A DNA stretch of 63,110 nt from Bacteroidaceae bacterium (GCA_017451695.1 JAFTNW010000007.1:1-63110), one strand, 5' to 3'. Shown: positions 1 to 10,912, counted from the stretch's first letter. Notes: generated from the letters alone by a model not told the origin. Translations and numbers: made by a program.

Positions 1-366
1 AACCCCCACGCAGTATCGGGCGCCCTCCTTTCAAGCGGTGCCATCCACGTAATCTGCTATCACAACAGCCAGCTCGCCTTCACCGGTGAGGATGGCGATG
101 TAGTAGCCATTACCATAAAAGCCGCCGATGATTTGGAGCCCGGCAACTACACCATCGACCTTAGAAACATTGAGCTTGTGAACCCCGCCGACCCCACCAA
201 CGGTATTCTTATCTCGGACAACAACACCGTTGTAACCGATATTGAGAACATCGAGGCCGAGGAAGAGGGCACAACCGTGATTTACGACCTCAGTGGCCGC
301 AAGGTTGCCGAGCCTGCCAAGGGAGGTATTTATATTATCAATGGTAAAAAGGTTGTTGTTGAATAA
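1..366 (+). CDS. C-terminal end of a secreted/surface protein (partial)
   Basis: The reading frame is open from the first base and ends at 366, so only the C-terminal 121 residues are present. The segment ending DGDVVAITIKAADD and the NYTIDLRNIELV stretch look like a cohesin-like or Ig-like beta domain. The last 30 residues (YDLSGRKV, then GGIYIINGKKVVVE) match the short C-terminal tail common on exported Bacteroidota proteins. I infer a cell-surface or secreted protein; the substrate and remaining domains lie outside the window. The TTG at 133 is an internal codon, not a start. A strong hairpin terminator follows at 449-485. Confidence 0.75.
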   Translation, partial: NPHAVSGALLSSGAIHVICYHNSQLAFTGEDGDVVAITIKAADDLEPGNYTIDLRNIELVNPADPTNGILISDNNTVVTDIENIEAEEEGTTVIYDLSGRKVAEPAKGGIYIINGKKVVVE

Positions 367-448
367 TAACCGCAAATTGTATAAAAGAACAGATGCAACC
401 TCAATCTGACTCCAAAGAGGTTTGACGGATTAATAATAGGTCTATTGT

Positions 449-485
449 AAAGAGTTCGGTACTGCACCGGGCTCTTTCCTTTTTG
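449..485 (+). terminator. Rho-independent terminator after the surface protein
   Basis: A 12-bp stem with two G-U pairs (449-460 with 466-477), a 5-base loop, then CCTTTTT. It sits 83 bases after the stop of the partial gene. Confidence 0.75.
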
Positions 486-540
486 TATAGGTTTAATTAC
501 GTCGTTGTCGTTATAGCCTGAATAGTCGTTTTTCTTGCAC

Positions 541-581
541 ATAAAAACACCCCAAATGTTTTTTGTCTAACTTTTGGGGTG
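541..581 (-). terminator. Terminator for the two small reverse-strand genes
   Basis: A 9-bp stem CACCCCAAA / TTTGGGGTG (548-556 with 573-581). Read on the reverse strand it is followed by GTTTTTAT, the expected U-tract. It lies just past the end of the 69-residue gene. Confidence 0.7.
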
Positions 582-638
582 CAGTTTACTTCCGAACTTA
601 GGGGGGATTTTATTATGAAGCTGCCTCTGATTCTTAAT

Positions 639-848
639 TTAAGCGTCTTTCAGCTTTTTGTATCGTCTGTTATTCTCCCTTATAAGCTCCTTTTCGTGCC
701 TGCTTATGTAGATACTGCATGCTGCAAAGGTTGCGAACGAGAGAATGAATAACACGCTGGGCACCATCTTGAATAAAAGTTCTTCGGCACTTCCAATCAT
801 CAGCACAAGGCTTAAGAATTGAATCGTCATTAATGTGGTTGTTTTCAT
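639..848 (-). CDS. Small two-helix membrane protein, unknown function
   Basis: Sixty-nine residues. Two hydrophobic stretches (about residues 5-20 and 27-50) are followed by a highly charged tail (RHEKELIRENNRRYKKLKDA). I do not recognise a family. The gene begins 5 bases after the stop of the 133-residue gene on the same strand, so the two are probably co-transcribed. A terminator lies downstream at 541-581. The layout (two helices, basic cytoplasmic tail) is compatible with a small membrane accessory protein, but no function can be assigned. Confidence 0.55.
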   Translation of the reverse strand: MKTTTLMTIQFLSLVLMIGSAEELLFKMVPSVLFILSFATFAACSIYISRHEKELIRENNRRYKKLKDA

Positions 849-853
849 ATTAT

Positions 854-1255
854 TTATAGTTTTTCTGTTTCAAATGACCAATATATAAGTTTGCAGTTTT
901 CGCTGTCGCTCTTTTTTGTTTTCAGTGTGGCTGTGCTTATTACTCTCTTTTTGCGGTGCAACACCACATATCCGATGACATCCTCGTCGCTTTCCTGTTC
1001 AATCTCGTTTATCTCCATTCTGTATCGGTTGAGTTTAAGCGCTCTTTCACGTTCATGCAGAAAATCCTCGACATGCTGCTTGTGCCTCTGTTTTTTGCAG
1101 ATGTTATAACTTTCCGTGAGGTTGCTGCTCCATTCTTTCCTTCTTATAAATAAGTAATAGAGAAATTCTCTCCATTCCAATAGCTTTTCTACAATGTAAT
1201 CGCAGAAATGCCTTGTTTTTGAAATAATTCTACTTTTCATTTTGAAATATGCCAT
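854..1255 (-). CDS. Hypothetical basic protein
   Basis: Up to 133 residues, rich in Lys, Arg and Glu, with a predicted helical middle (residues about 45-90) and a C-terminal stretch (DVIGYVVLHRKKRVIST) that reads like beta-strands. I recognise no family. Start is uncertain: ATG codons occur at 1255 and at 1240 in frame, and no clear ribosome site separates them. It is followed after 5 bases by a small membrane protein, which suggests an operon. The base composition is AT-richer than the ATP synthase genes to the right. Confidence 0.5.
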   Translation of the reverse strand: MAYFKMKSRIISKTRHFCDYIVEKLLEWREFLYYLFIRRKEWSSNLTESYNICKKQRHKQHVEDFLHERERALKLNRYRMEINEIEQESDEDVIGYVVLHRKKRVISTATLKTKKSDSENCKLIYWSFETEKL

Positions 1256-1503
1256 AATTTTTCTTTGTCCTTTCTTATAAAAGTATTATGTTTGCCAAGC
1301 AATTGCGAATAGCCTGTTTTTGCAAAATTTGCATACTTTGTACTAATCTTTCATTTTGGTGTAGCCGTTTATGGCTGCAAATATAAGATTAATTTTATTA
1401 AAAAGGTTGTGAAATTAACTATTTTGGCTAAAAATGGCTATTTTGTAATTTGTCTAAATAAAAGCTTCGGCTGCTACTGTGTATAAAATTATATTTTGAT
1501 ATT

Positions 1504-2136
1504 ATGGAACGTACAATGAAGGAGAGGGTTTTGAGTGTGTTTAAGGCCAAAAAAATTAATGTGAACAGAGCTAGTAAATTGCTTGGGATTCCTCAACGTA
1601 CTCTCAATCGCCAGGTTAATGAAGATGGAAAGGTGGGCATGGAATTGGTCTATTCTCTTCTCAGCACATTCCCCGACGTGTCGCCATCGTGGTTGGTGCT
1701 TGGTCAGGGCGAAATGTTTCAGGATGTAGATGCAATAGAGGCATTCAACGATGCTTCTCCCTATTATAGCGATTTGCCTGTTACGGCAGGGCTCAAAGAT
1801 ACCTTTGATCCATTGCGTGAAAAACCTACCGGGTATATCTCAATGCCCAATTGGGCTGCGCAGTTCTATTTCCCTGTGTCGGGCACATCGATGGAGCCCG
1901 AGATACATTCGGGCGATATTGTCGGCGTGAACAGGGTTGAGTCCTTGCGCGAGGTGGACCCTGATAAAATATACATGATTGTTACAAATGAATCGCGTAT
2001 GATTAAACGCTGCCATACCGATGAAAACGATGACAGCATAATGTGGTGTGTCTCTCCCAACTATCCGGCTTTCAAGATAAAGAAAAACGATATTTGTGCA
2101 ATGTTCCATGTGGTGAACAGGATAGAACGGTTATAG
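1504..2136 (+). CDS. S24-family transcriptional repressor (LexA/CI-like)
   Basis: The 210-residue protein has an N-terminal helix-turn-helix region (about residues 6-40, including the INVNRASKLLGIPQRTLNRQV pattern) and a C-terminal S24 peptidase domain. The catalytic serine is Ser129 in SGTSMEPE and the general-base lysine is probably Lys168 in RMIKRC. Such proteins repress phage or stress genes and inactivate themselves by autocleavage; I see no clear Ala-Gly cleavage site, so cleavage is uncertain. The gene stands alone, with a 248-base AT-rich leader carrying AGCC/GGCT repeats and a strong terminator after it. It could regulate the phage-derived operon 9 kb away, but nothing in the sequence proves this. 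Confidence 0.85.
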   Translation: MERTMKERVLSVFKAKKINVNRASKLLGIPQRTLNRQVNEDGKVGMELVYSLLSTFPDVSPSWLVLGQGEMFQDVDAIEAFNDASPYYSDLPVTAGLKDTFDPLREKPTGYISMPNWAAQFYFPVSGTSMEPEIHSGDIVGVNRVESLREVDPDKIYMIVTNESRMIKRCHTDENDDSIMWCVSPNYPAFKIKKNDICAMFHVVNRIERL

Positions 2137-2154
2137 TGCAATGAGGTGAATTTG

Positions 2155-2194
2155 AAATTGGTGAGCTCTCAAAAGGGGCTCACCAATTTTATGT
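2155..2194 (+). terminator. Terminator after the S24 repressor
   Basis: A perfect 12-bp stem, AAATTGGTGAGC paired with GCTCACCAATTT (2155-2166 with 2178-2189), followed by a short T run. Confidence 0.75.
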
Positions 2195-2240
2195 AATCTT
2201 ATTATGTATGCAAGATATTAGGAATTTTCAAAAATAAATG

Positions 2241-2248
2241 TATCTTTG
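2241..2248 (+). promoter_or_regulatory. Possible -7 box for the ATP synthase operon
   Basis: TATCTTTG fits the Bacteroidota -7 consensus TAnnTTTG about 100 bases before atpD. No convincing TTTG -33 box is found at the usual distance, so this is tentative. Confidence 0.35.
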
Positions 2249-2346
2249 TAAAATGTACAAAAAACAATGCGATTACATGTGCAACATATACGTTTTCCTC
2301 GTTGTTATAAACAGGTGTTGCAGTAATATATATAATGTGAGATTAA

Positions 2347-3876
<1,530 letters not shown>

Positions 3877-3882
3877 ACAATA

Positions 3883-4131
3883 ATGGCCGGCGACAACCTT
3901 AAACTGAATATATTGTCGCCCGAAAAATTACTCTTTTCGGGCAAAGTGGCGCGTGTGTCGTTTCCCGGCGGCAAGGCTCCTTTTGTTGTGCTCTGCAATC
4001 ATGCTCCCTTGATATCGACCCTGCAAAATGGATTTATCAGATGGAGCGGTTCCCAGGATGGCGAGCTTGCGATCAGCGGCGGTTTTGTCGAGGTCAAGAA
4101 TAATGAGGTAACTGCCTGTGTAGAGGTGTAA
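3883..4131 (+). CDS. atpC: F1F0 ATP synthase subunit epsilon
   Basis: The 82-residue protein keeps only the N-terminal beta-sandwich of epsilon (LNILSPEKLLFSGKVARVSFPG, LISTLQNG). The C-terminal helical hairpin that inhibits ATP hydrolysis in E. coli is absent, as is common in Bacteroidota. It sits in the central stalk with gamma. It lies directly after atpD and before the AtpI-like gene. Confidence 0.95.
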   Translation: MAGDNLKLNILSPEKLLFSGKVARVSFPGGKAPFVVLCNHAPLISTLQNGFIRWSGSQDGELAISGGFVEVKNNEVTACVEV

Positions 4132-4143
4132 AAAGTGTGGGCA

Positions 4144-4533
4144 ATGAATAAATTTATAAAGACATCATTGGTTATCACTGCTGTAATAGCTTTAATAGCT
4201 GTTGTGGCCGAGGCCTTTATTATAATGCTTTTCCCCCAATATACTTTTAAGGGGCACCTGTTTGTGCCGCTGTATTTCTTGCTTTTTTATGTGGTAACAT
4301 CATTCTTTGTGCATCGTCCCATGAATGCCGGTGAGTTTACAAGATTCCTCATAGGTTTCAAGGCTGTGAAAATGTTTGTGTCGATGCTGTTTATAACCAC
4401 GCTGGCCTTCTTTATGCGCCAGCATGTAGTTGCCATAGTTTTTAACTTTATAGTGTATTATCTTTTGCTGCTTGTGCCCGAGTGCATGTATAGCATATAC
4501 GCAAAAAAGCATATAAAAAAGAGTAAACGATGA
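4144..4533 (+). CDS. AtpI-like small membrane protein of the ATP synthase operon
   Basis: About 129 residues with four hydrophobic segments (roughly residues 8-28, 40-58, 72-90 and 94-112) and a basic tail (KKHIKKSKR). Its place between atpC and atpB and its topology suit the AtpI role of helping c-ring assembly, although sequence similarity to E. coli AtpI is not obvious. I chose the ATG at 4144 over the GTG at 4135. The stop overlaps the atpB start by 4 bases, which implies translational coupling. Confidence 0.8.
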   Translation: MNKFIKTSLVITAVIALIAVVAEAFIIMLFPQYTFKGHLFVPLYFLLFYVVTSFFVHRPMNAGEFTRFLIGFKAVKMFVSMLFITTLAFFMRQHVVAIVFNFIVYYLLLLVPECMYSIYAKKHIKKSKR

Positions 4534-5597
4534 GGCTGTTGCATTACATATTAATATTCCTTCTGTCGGTGGCGCCCATGCGCTTGTCGGCAGCAGGTGG
4601 CAGTGCTTCATTCGATGCAACAAAAACCATTTTCGACCACCTGAAAGACTCTTATGAGTGGCACATAACAACAATAGGTGGCAAGCACGTAACAATTCCG
4701 CTGCCGGTTATCCTGTATAGTGAGCGCGAGGGATGGGCAATATTCTCTTCCGAGGTGTTTCATCACACCGATTCGCACAGGGGATTCAGCATAGCGCAGG
4801 AGGGTGCAGCCGAGGGCAAAATAGTGGAACAGGATGATAATGGCCAATGGGTGCGTCCGTTACTCGATATCTCCATAACAAAAAATGTACTTGCAATATT
4901 CCTGAATGCGCTGTTGCTAGTGGTGCTGGTGCTCTTTACAGCTCGATGGTATAAACGCCACGGCTGCCACGATGGGGCACCGCGCGGTTTCGTAGGGGCA
5001 ATGGAGATGCTCATAACAATGATTGTGGACGATGTAATAAAACCAAACGTGGGCAAGCAGGCTACGCGCTTTACCCCATACCTGCTCACCGTGTTTTTCT
5101 TTATATTGTTAAGCAACCTCATGGGGCTTTTGCCAATATTCCCCGGTGGAGCCAATGTTACGGGAAACATAGCAGTAACCCTTGGGCTTGCATTGTGCAC
5201 ATTCCTGGCTGTGAATGTTTTTGGCAACAAGGAGTATTGGCGCGAGATTCTGTGGCCCGATGTCCCGCTATGGCTCAAGCTGCCGGTTCCGCTTATGCCC
5301 TTCATAGAACTCGTGGGTATAATTGTAAAGCCGTTTGCGCTCACAGTGCGCCTTTTTGCAAATATTTTTGCAGGGCACACCGCGCTGTTGGTCTTTGTGT
5401 GCCTCGTATTTATAACGGCTGCGGTAAACAAGTATCTTGGTAGTGCAATGACAATAGTGTCGGTTATGTTCTCCGTATTCATGAACATACTTGAGCTGTT
5501 GGTAGCATTCATCCAGGCATTTGTGTTTACCATGTTGTCGGCGGTGTTCATAGGGCTTGCACACCCTGTGCATCATGGCGAGAAAGATAGTGAATAG
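4530..5597 (+). CDS. atpB: F1F0 ATP synthase subunit a
   Basis: Membrane subunit that forms the proton half-channels next to the c-ring. The essential arginine is in LTVRLFANIFAGH near residue 275, and the final helices carry the MNILELLVAFIQAFVFTML pattern. At 355 residues it is about 80 longer than the E. coli protein. The extra part is a signal-peptide-like start (MRLLHYILIFLLSVAPMRLSAAGG) and a soluble domain of about 90 residues before the first core helix, so the N-terminus probably faces the periplasm. This extension is known for Bacteroidota. Confidence 0.96.
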   Translation: MRLLHYILIFLLSVAPMRLSAAGGSASFDATKTIFDHLKDSYEWHITTIGGKHVTIPLPVILYSEREGWAIFSSEVFHHTDSHRGFSIAQEGAAEGKIVEQDDNGQWVRPLLDISITKNVLAIFLNALLLVVLVLFTARWYKRHGCHDGAPRGFVGAMEMLITMIVDDVIKPNVGKQATRFTPYLLTVFFFILLSNLMGLLPIFPGGANVTGNIAVTLGLALCTFLAVNVFGNKEYWREILWPDVPLWLKLPVPLMPFIELVGIIVKPFALTVRLFANIFAGHTALLVFVCLVFITAAVNKYLGSAMTIVSVMFSVFMNILELLVAFIQAFVFTMLSAVFIGLAHPVHHGEKDSE

Positions 5598-5625
5598 AAT
5601 ATTAACTTTATAAATAATAGAAATT

Positions 5626-5880
5626 ATGTTTATGTCAATTCTTTTACAAGCGGCTCTTGGTGTGAGCCTTTCAAAGTCGGTTGCAGCAATTGCAGCAAGT
5701 GTGGTTGTTATTGGTGCTGCACTTGGAATAAGCCGTATTGCTTCTACTGCATTGGAATCTATTGCCCGTCAGCCCGAGGCGGCAGGCGATATCCGCTCGA
5801 GTATGATTTTGGCCGCTGCCCTCATAGAGGGTGTTGCAATGTTTGCAATCCTTGTGTCGATTCTCGTTATATTATTATAA
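5626..5880 (+). CDS. atpE: F1F0 ATP synthase subunit c
   Basis: An 84-residue two-helix hairpin that forms the rotating ring. The polar loop ARQPEA is at residues 47-52 and the ion-carrying carboxylate is Glu68 in ALIEGVAMF. The residue after it is Gly, not the Ser or Thr of sodium-coupled rings, and no Gln is seen at the matching place in helix 1, so proton coupling is more likely. A second ATG two codons in could also be the start. Confidence 0.96.
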   Translation: MFMSILLQAALGVSLSKSVAAIAASVVVIGAALGISRIASTALESIARQPEAAGDIRSSMILAAALIEGVAMFAILVSILVILL

Positions 5881-5896
5881 TAAAGTATAGCCGCTC

Positions 5897-6406
5897 ATGT
5901 CTATTCTGTTACCCGATTTCGGCCTTCTCTTCTGGATGCTTGTTGCATTCGGAATAGTCTTTTTTATTCTTGCCAAGTATGGCTTTCCTGCAATAACCTC
6001 AATGATAGATGAACGCAAGCGTTTCATTGATGAGTCATTGAAGAGTGCCAGGGAGGCCAACGAAAGAATTGCCAATATTAAGGCCGAGGGCGAGGCTATC
6101 TTAAATGCGGCACGCGAGGAGCAGGCAAAAATACTGCGCGAGGCTGCTGCAACGCGCGAGCAGCTCATAAAAGAGGCACGCGAAAAAGCCGAGGACGAGG
6201 GTAATAAGATGCTGCAAGAGGCGAAACGCCTGATAGAACAGGAAAAAGAGGAGGCCTTGTGTGAAATTCGCAACAGCGTGGCAGAGCTATCACTGTCGAT
6301 AGCCGAGAAAATTTTGCGCAAGGAGTTGTCGAGCGACGAGGCGCAGCAGTCCTATGCCAATAAAATGGTTGATGAGGCTGTTGCACAAAAAGCAGATAAG
6401 AAATGA
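5897..6406 (+). CDS. atpF: F1F0 ATP synthase subunit b
   Basis: The 169-residue protein has one N-terminal membrane helix (LLPDFGLLFWMLVAFGIVFFILAKYGF) and then a long charged coiled coil rich in Ala, Glu, Lys and Arg, which forms the peripheral stalk. Its stop codon overlaps the atpH start (4 bases), so translation is coupled. Confidence 0.96.
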   Translation: MSILLPDFGLLFWMLVAFGIVFFILAKYGFPAITSMIDERKRFIDESLKSAREANERIANIKAEGEAILNAAREEQAKILREAAATREQLIKEAREKAEDEGNKMLQEAKRLIEQEKEEALCEIRNSVAELSLSIAEKILRKELSSDEAQQSYANKMVDEAVAQKADKK

Positions 6407-6951
6407 ACACGGGAGTAGTATCCATAAGATATGCAAAGGCTCTTTATGAATATGCCAAAGAGCAAAATGCGCAGCATGCAGTGTATGAAAATATGCTGCA
6501 ACTGAAGAGTGCATTGCGCAAGGTAAAAGAGCTTCCCGTTGTTTTGAAGAGCCCCTCTCTCTCAGATGCCGAAAAGCGAGCCCTTATCTGTTCGGCCGTA
6601 ACTCCATCGCCTGTTTTTGAGCAGTTTGCAGCACTTGTGGTTAAGAATGAGCGTGCCGATATGCTGCTGTATATTGCATACGCATATATAGAGCAATACA
6701 GGAAGGAAAACAATCTTGTGGCAGTAAAGATAACCACTGCAGTGCCTATGCCCGAATCGTTCATGCACGATATTGCGAAGGTGATGGAGGCCGATGGCAA
6801 TGTGCATGTGGAACTTAAAAACATTACCGACGAAACCATTATAGGTGGTTTTATGTGCGAGGCGAACTCTGTTCGCTACGATGCAAGCGTAAGAAAACAG
6901 CTTGACGAGATTAGGAAGAAATTGGTGAAATCAAATAAGAAGATAGTATAA
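6403..6951 (+). CDS. atpH: F1F0 ATP synthase subunit delta
   Basis: The 182-residue protein links the peripheral stalk to the top of F1. It begins with the family pattern [16 protein letters not shown] and ends with the [28 protein letters not shown] segment that matches the delta C-terminal domain. It overlaps atpF by 4 bases and shares one base with the atpA start. Confidence 0.95.
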   Translation: MNTGVVSIRYAKALYEYAKEQNAQHAVYENMLQLKSALRKVKELPVVLKSPSLSDAEKRALICSAVTPSPVFEQFAALVVKNERADMLLYIAYAYIEQYRKENNLVAVKITTAVPMPESFMHDIAKVMEADGNVHVELKNITDETIIGGFMCEANSVRYDASVRKQLDEIRKKLVKSNKKIV

Positions 6952-8528
6952 TGAATATTAAACCGAGCGAGGTAACGGCAGTGTTGCTTGAACAGCTTGA
7001 AGGCATCAACAGCAGTGCAAAATACGATGAGGTGGGTACGGTGTTGCAGGTGAGCGATGGTGTTGTACGCATCTATGGCTTGAATAATGCCGAAGCCGAG
7101 GAGTTGCTTGAATTTGATAATGGTATAAAAGCCATAGTCATGAACCTCGAAGAGGATAATGTGGGTGCCATTCTGCTGGGGCCCACGGATAAAATCAAAG
7201 AGGGAATGACCGTTAAGCGCACGGGGCGCATTGCTTCGCTCAATGTTGGCGATGCGATGCTTGGTCGTGTGATAACCCCTCTTGGCGAGCCTCTCGATGG
7301 AAAAGGCGATATAGCGGGCGATTTGTATGAGATGCCTCTCGACCGCAAGGCACCCGGTGTCATCTTCCGCCAGCCGGTAACCGAGCCGTTGCAGACCGGT
7401 CTTAAATCCATCGACTCCATGATTCCCATAGGTCGCGGGCAGCGCGAGCTCATAATCGGCGACCGCCAGACGGGCAAAACAGCCATAGCCATAGATACCA
7501 TAATAAACCAACGTGCCAATTACCAGGCCGGCAAACCGGTATATTGCATATATGTGGCAATAGGGCAAAAGGGCTCTACCGTGGCATCGATAGTTAATAC
7601 CCTACGCGAGCATGGGGCATTGGATTATACCATTGTGGTGGTTGCCACAGCAGCCGACACTGCCGCCATGCAGTATTATGCCCCTATGGCGGGTGCTGCC
7701 ATAGGAGAGTATTTCCGCGATACGGGCAGGCATGCTCTTGTAGTTTACGACGACCTCTCAAAGCAGGCTGTTGCATATCGCGAGGTATCGCTCATCCTGC
7801 GTCGTCCTTCGGGGCGCGAGGCATACCCCGGCGATGTCTTCTATTTACATTCGCGCCTGTTGGAGCGTGCTGCCAAAATAATAAATCAGCAGGAGGTGGC
7901 AGAGCAGATGAACGACCTCCCGTCTTCGCTCAATGGCAAGGTCAAGGGTGGCGGCTCTCTCACTGCATTGCCAATAATTGAGACACAGGCGGGCGATGTA
8001 TCGGCATATATCCCCACAAACGTAATATCCATCACCGATGGACAGATATATCTTGAGAGCGACCTCTTCAATAAAGGATTCCGCCCGGCTGTCAATGTGG
8101 GAATATCGGTGTCGCGTGTAGGCGGAAATGCGCAGATAAAACCAATGAAAAAGGTTGCCGGTACATTAAAGATAGACCAGGCGCAGTTCCGCGAGTTGGA
8201 GGCTTTTGCAAAGTTCGGCAGCGACATGGACCCTGTAACAAAAATGGTTATAGAGCGCGGAAGGCGCACCAACCAGCTGTTGATACAACCACAATACAGC
8301 CCCATGCCTGTGGGCGAGCAGATTGCTGTTCTCTATTGTGCCGTACATAACATGCTTGCCAATGTACCAATAGACCGGGTGCCTGAATTTGAGAGGCTAT
8401 TCCTTGACATAATGCGCACCCGCCATAAAACCACGGTTATAGATGTGTTGTCATCGGGTGTGATAAACGACGATGTAACAGCAATCATAGAGCAGGTAGC
8501 AAACGAAATTGTGGGAACCTTTAATTAG
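6951..8528 (+). CDS. atpA: F1F0 ATP synthase subunit alpha
   Basis: Regulatory nucleotide-binding subunit of F1, 525 residues. The P-loop GDRQTGKT is at residues 170-177. The arginine that reaches into the beta catalytic site is in the [19 protein letters not shown] region. Start ATG overlaps the atpH stop by one base; atpG follows after 8 bases. Confidence 0.98.
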   Translation: MNIKPSEVTAVLLEQLEGINSSAKYDEVGTVLQVSDGVVRIYGLNNAEAEELLEFDNGIKAIVMNLEEDNVGAILLGPTDKIKEGMTVKRTGRIASLNVGDAMLGRVITPLGEPLDGKGDIAGDLYEMPLDRKAPGVIFRQPVTEPLQTGLKSIDSMIPIGRGQRELIIGDRQTGKTAIAIDTIINQRANYQAGKPVYCIYVAIGQKGSTVASIVNTLREHGALDYTIVVVATAADTAAMQYYAPMAGAAIGEYFRDTGRHALVVYDDLSKQAVAYREVSLILRRPSGREAYPGDVFYLHSRLLERAAKIINQQEVAEQMNDLPSSLNGKVKGGGSLTALPIIETQAGDVSAYIPTNVISITDGQIYLESDLFNKGFRPAVNVGISVSRVGGNAQIKPMKKVAGTLKIDQAQFRELEAFAKFGSDMDPVTKMVIERGRRTNQLLIQPQYSPMPVGEQIAVLYCAVHNMLANVPIDRVPEFERLFLDIMRTRHKTTVIDVLSSGVINDDVTAIIEQVANEIVGTFN

Positions 8529-8536
8529 CAATTACA

Positions 8537-9400
8537 ATGAATCTCAAAGAGGTAAAGCAGAGAATACAATCGGTTAAAACCACGCAGAAGATTACCTCGG
8601 CTATGAAGCTGGTTTCTGCTGCCAAACTTCGTCGCGCCCAAAACGCGATAGAGGGGATGCGCCCCTATAAGCAAAAACTCGATGAAATACTCTCTTCCTA
8701 TTTGAGAAACAGCGACGATGTATCCCTCCCATTTACCGCAGAACGCGAGGTGAAGCGCGCAGCCATAATCATGGTATCCTCCTCCACAAGCCTTTGCGGC
8801 AGTTTCAATGCAAATATCATACGTCTGTCAAAGGAGGTAATCGATGACTATAGTGCAGCAGGCGTGCGGGTGGAACTATTCCCGGTGGGAAAAAAGATAC
8901 ATGAGGCTGTAAAAAAGATGGGGTTACCATGTAACGATATGCTTATGGAGCAGGCAAACGCCATATCATACCGGGCAGTGGATGCTGCGGCAACGGAATT
9001 TATGGGTCGCTTTCAAGCGGGGGAGTACGACAGAATAGAACTCCTCTACACCCGATTTTTCTCGGCCGCCAAGCAACAACCTGTAAAAGAACTCTTTTTA
9101 CCTGTCGATGTAGGCAGCATACAACATGCAGGTGAGGCTCATTCCAATGAATATATAGTGGAGCCGGGTAGGAAAGAATTACTCGAGCAGCTGTTGCCAC
9201 GAGTAATCAAACTGCGTCTCTTCACCGCTTTGCTCGATTCGGCAGCGGCAGAACATGCCGCTCGCATGATGGCAATGCAAATTGCCACTGATAATGCCGA
9301 CGAACTTATAGGCGAGCTTGTCCTTGAATATAATAAGGGCCGCCAGCAGGCCATAACAAACGAGCTGCTCGATATTGTATCGGGTAGTGTAAATAAATAG
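8537..9400 (+). CDS. atpG: F1F0 ATP synthase subunit gamma
   Basis: Central-stalk subunit of 287 residues, mostly two long helices at the termini (start MNLKEVKQRIQSVKTTQKIT, end LVLEYNKGRQQAITNELLDI) around a small Rossmann-like middle. It rotates with the c-ring inside the alpha-beta hexamer. It is the last ATP synthase gene; the lipoprotein gene starts 4 bases later and may be co-transcribed. Confidence 0.97.
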   Translation: MNLKEVKQRIQSVKTTQKITSAMKLVSAAKLRRAQNAIEGMRPYKQKLDEILSSYLRNSDDVSLPFTAEREVKRAAIIMVSSSTSLCGSFNANIIRLSKEVIDDYSAAGVRVELFPVGKKIHEAVKKMGLPCNDMLMEQANAISYRAVDAAATEFMGRFQAGEYDRIELLYTRFFSAAKQQPVKELFLPVDVGSIQHAGEAHSNEYIVEPGRKELLEQLLPRVIKLRLFTALLDSAAAEHAARMMAMQIATDNADELIGELVLEYNKGRQQAITNELLDIVSGSVNK

Positions 9401-9404
9401 AATA

Positions 9405-10508
9405 ATGAAGAAACTACTTATTATTATTGCCTTTGCAACCTTTTTTGTTGCTTGCGGAAACAGGAATAACTTGCATGTTACAGGTAGCGTGCAAGGCGGT
9501 CTTGCCAATGGCGACACTCTTCATCTTTTGCACATACGCCCCGATGGCTCTGTGCAAAACATAACAAATGCAGTTGTAAAGAACGGTGCCTTTGAACTTG
9601 AAGGCGAGGTTGAGCTTCCCTCAATATGCAATATCGTTACATACAACAATCGCGGCAGGGTAAAGAGCAACATCGACATTATAGCCGAGGGGGCGCCAAT
9701 CTCGGTAGTGGTGCACGAAAATCATGCACGCGTGTCGGGCTCGCCTCTTAATGACGAACTGCAAGCCTATAACGACTCAGTAACATTGATGAAGCAACTA
9801 TACAAAAGATATTACGATAAGAAGACACAAAACCCCAATCTTTCCGACAAGGCAGTGGAGGAGGTCGATATGGTGATGATGGTTACCTCAACCTATCGTA
9901 ACAAGGTTGTTGCCCGTGCCATAGAACGCAATATTGATAATGTGGTGGGGTTGCATATAATAAAAACAAATTTCAATACCTTGGAACCGGCCGAGGCTGT
10001 TGCTTATATAGAATCCCTGCCGCAGGAGTATAAGAACGATTATCAGATAAAGTATATGCAAAAATATTATGCGGCGTTAAATAAGTATGCAGTGGGTAAT
10101 ATGTATGCCGATTTTGTGTCGCTCGACAGCGATGACAACGAACACTATCTGTCGGGCAGTGTGGGGCGCGGTGTGCCTGTTGTCGTCAGTGTGTGGGCGT
10201 CGCAAAATGAGAAATCAATCACCGAACAGGTGGCATTGAAAAAGTTCTCGCAAGAGAGTGGCGACAAGCTGTCGTTTGTAGGTGTCTCTGTTGATACCGA
10301 CAAAAAACAGTGGCTCAATGCCATAAATAGAGCAATGCCCGCAGGCCTTCAACTATCCGACCTTAAAGGGTGGAATACACCAATGCTCTCCATCTATGGA
10401 ATAGATAAATATCCATATTATATTTTAATAGACAAGAATGGTGTAATATCATACCGCGGGCGCAAACTTGCCGAGCTCCTGGATGCCGCCAATGAACTTA
10501 TAAAGTAG
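9405..10508 (+). CDS. DUF4369/thioredoxin-like lipoprotein
   Basis: The 367-residue protein begins with a lipoprotein signal (MKKLLIIIAFATFFVAC, cysteine at residue 17). Residues about 25-120 match the DUF4369 beta domain found before thioredoxin-like domains in Bacteroidota. The C-terminal 130 residues have the thioredoxin/AhpC fold layout (VPVVVSVWASQNEKS, LSIYGIDKYPYYILIDKNG), but no CxxC pair is present where the redox motif should be, so it is unlikely to act as a disulfide reductase. It sits 4 bases after atpG and is followed by a strong terminator; a functional link to the ATP synthase is not evident. Confidence 0.85.
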   Translation: MKKLLIIIAFATFFVACGNRNNLHVTGSVQGGLANGDTLHLLHIRPDGSVQNITNAVVKNGAFELEGEVELPSICNIVTYNNRGRVKSNIDIIAEGAPISVVVHENHARVSGSPLNDELQAYNDSVTLMKQLYKRYYDKKTQNPNLSDKAVEEVDMVMMVTSTYRNKVVARAIERNIDNVVGLHIIKTNFNTLEPAEAVAYIESLPQEYKNDYQIKYMQKYYAALNKYAVGNMYADFVSLDSDDNEHYLSGSVGRGVPVVVSVWASQNEKSITEQVALKKFSQESGDKLSFVGVSVDTDKKQWLNAINRAMPAGLQLSDLKGWNTPMLSIYGIDKYPYYILIDKNGVISYRGRKLAELLDAANELIK

Positions 10509-10527
10509 TCCGTTTCATTGCAAAAAC

Positions 10528-10565
10528 AAAAAAGGTGCCGCGCTGATTCGCGCGGCACCTTTTTT
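10528..10565. terminator. Bidirectional terminator
   Basis: A GC-rich stem GGTGCCGCGC / GCGCGGCACC is flanked by A6 on the left and T6 on the right, so it works on both strands. It separates the ATP synthase/lipoprotein operon from the converging 112-residue gene. Confidence 0.9.
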
Positions 10566-10573
10566 GTTTCCTC

Positions 10574-10912
10574 TCACTCACCGTCTATCCCTTTCAGTGT
10601 CTGTTGCAGCAAGGCGCCAAGTCCGTCATCGCCCTGTTCTTTCTCCTTGTTGAGTTTTACCAGAAAATCGGCAGTGGTTTTCAGTGCCTGATTAATGGTT
10701 CCGGGGTCCTCGCAGTCGGCAGTCAGTCTCTCTAATCGTTGAATAAGGCGGTGAAAAAGTGAGAGGGTTTCGTTGTGCACATCGTCGATGGTTACACAAC
10801 TGTTTTTCCTGCTTTTTACCATAACTGAAATCTTTGTCCGCGAAGATAATATGCTTTCCAAGAAATAGGTTGCTAAAATACTAAAATGCTGAAAATTAAT
10901 TGTTTTTGGCAT
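10574..10912 (-). CDS. Small helical protein beside the phage-derived operon
   Basis: Up to 112 residues. An internal ATG at 10822 would give 82 residues, and the part after it (VTIDDVHNETLSLFHRLIQRLERL) is the better-looking core. It is helical and acidic at the end. I do not recognise it. The opposite orientation and the divergent arrangement with the virion-protein genes suggest a phage regulator or a small terminase-like protein; neither can be shown. Confidence 0.45.
   Translation of the reverse strand: MPKTINFQHFSILATYFLESILSSRTKISVMVKSRKNSCVTIDDVHNETLSLFHRLIQRLERLTADCEDPGTINQALKTTADFLVKLNKEKEQGDDGLGALLQQTLKGIDGE

Noticed and set aside
4763..5551. 262-residue reverse-strand open frame inside atpB
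   Set aside because: Shadow of a membrane protein gene; Ser/Thr/Asn-rich composition is typical of antisense frames.
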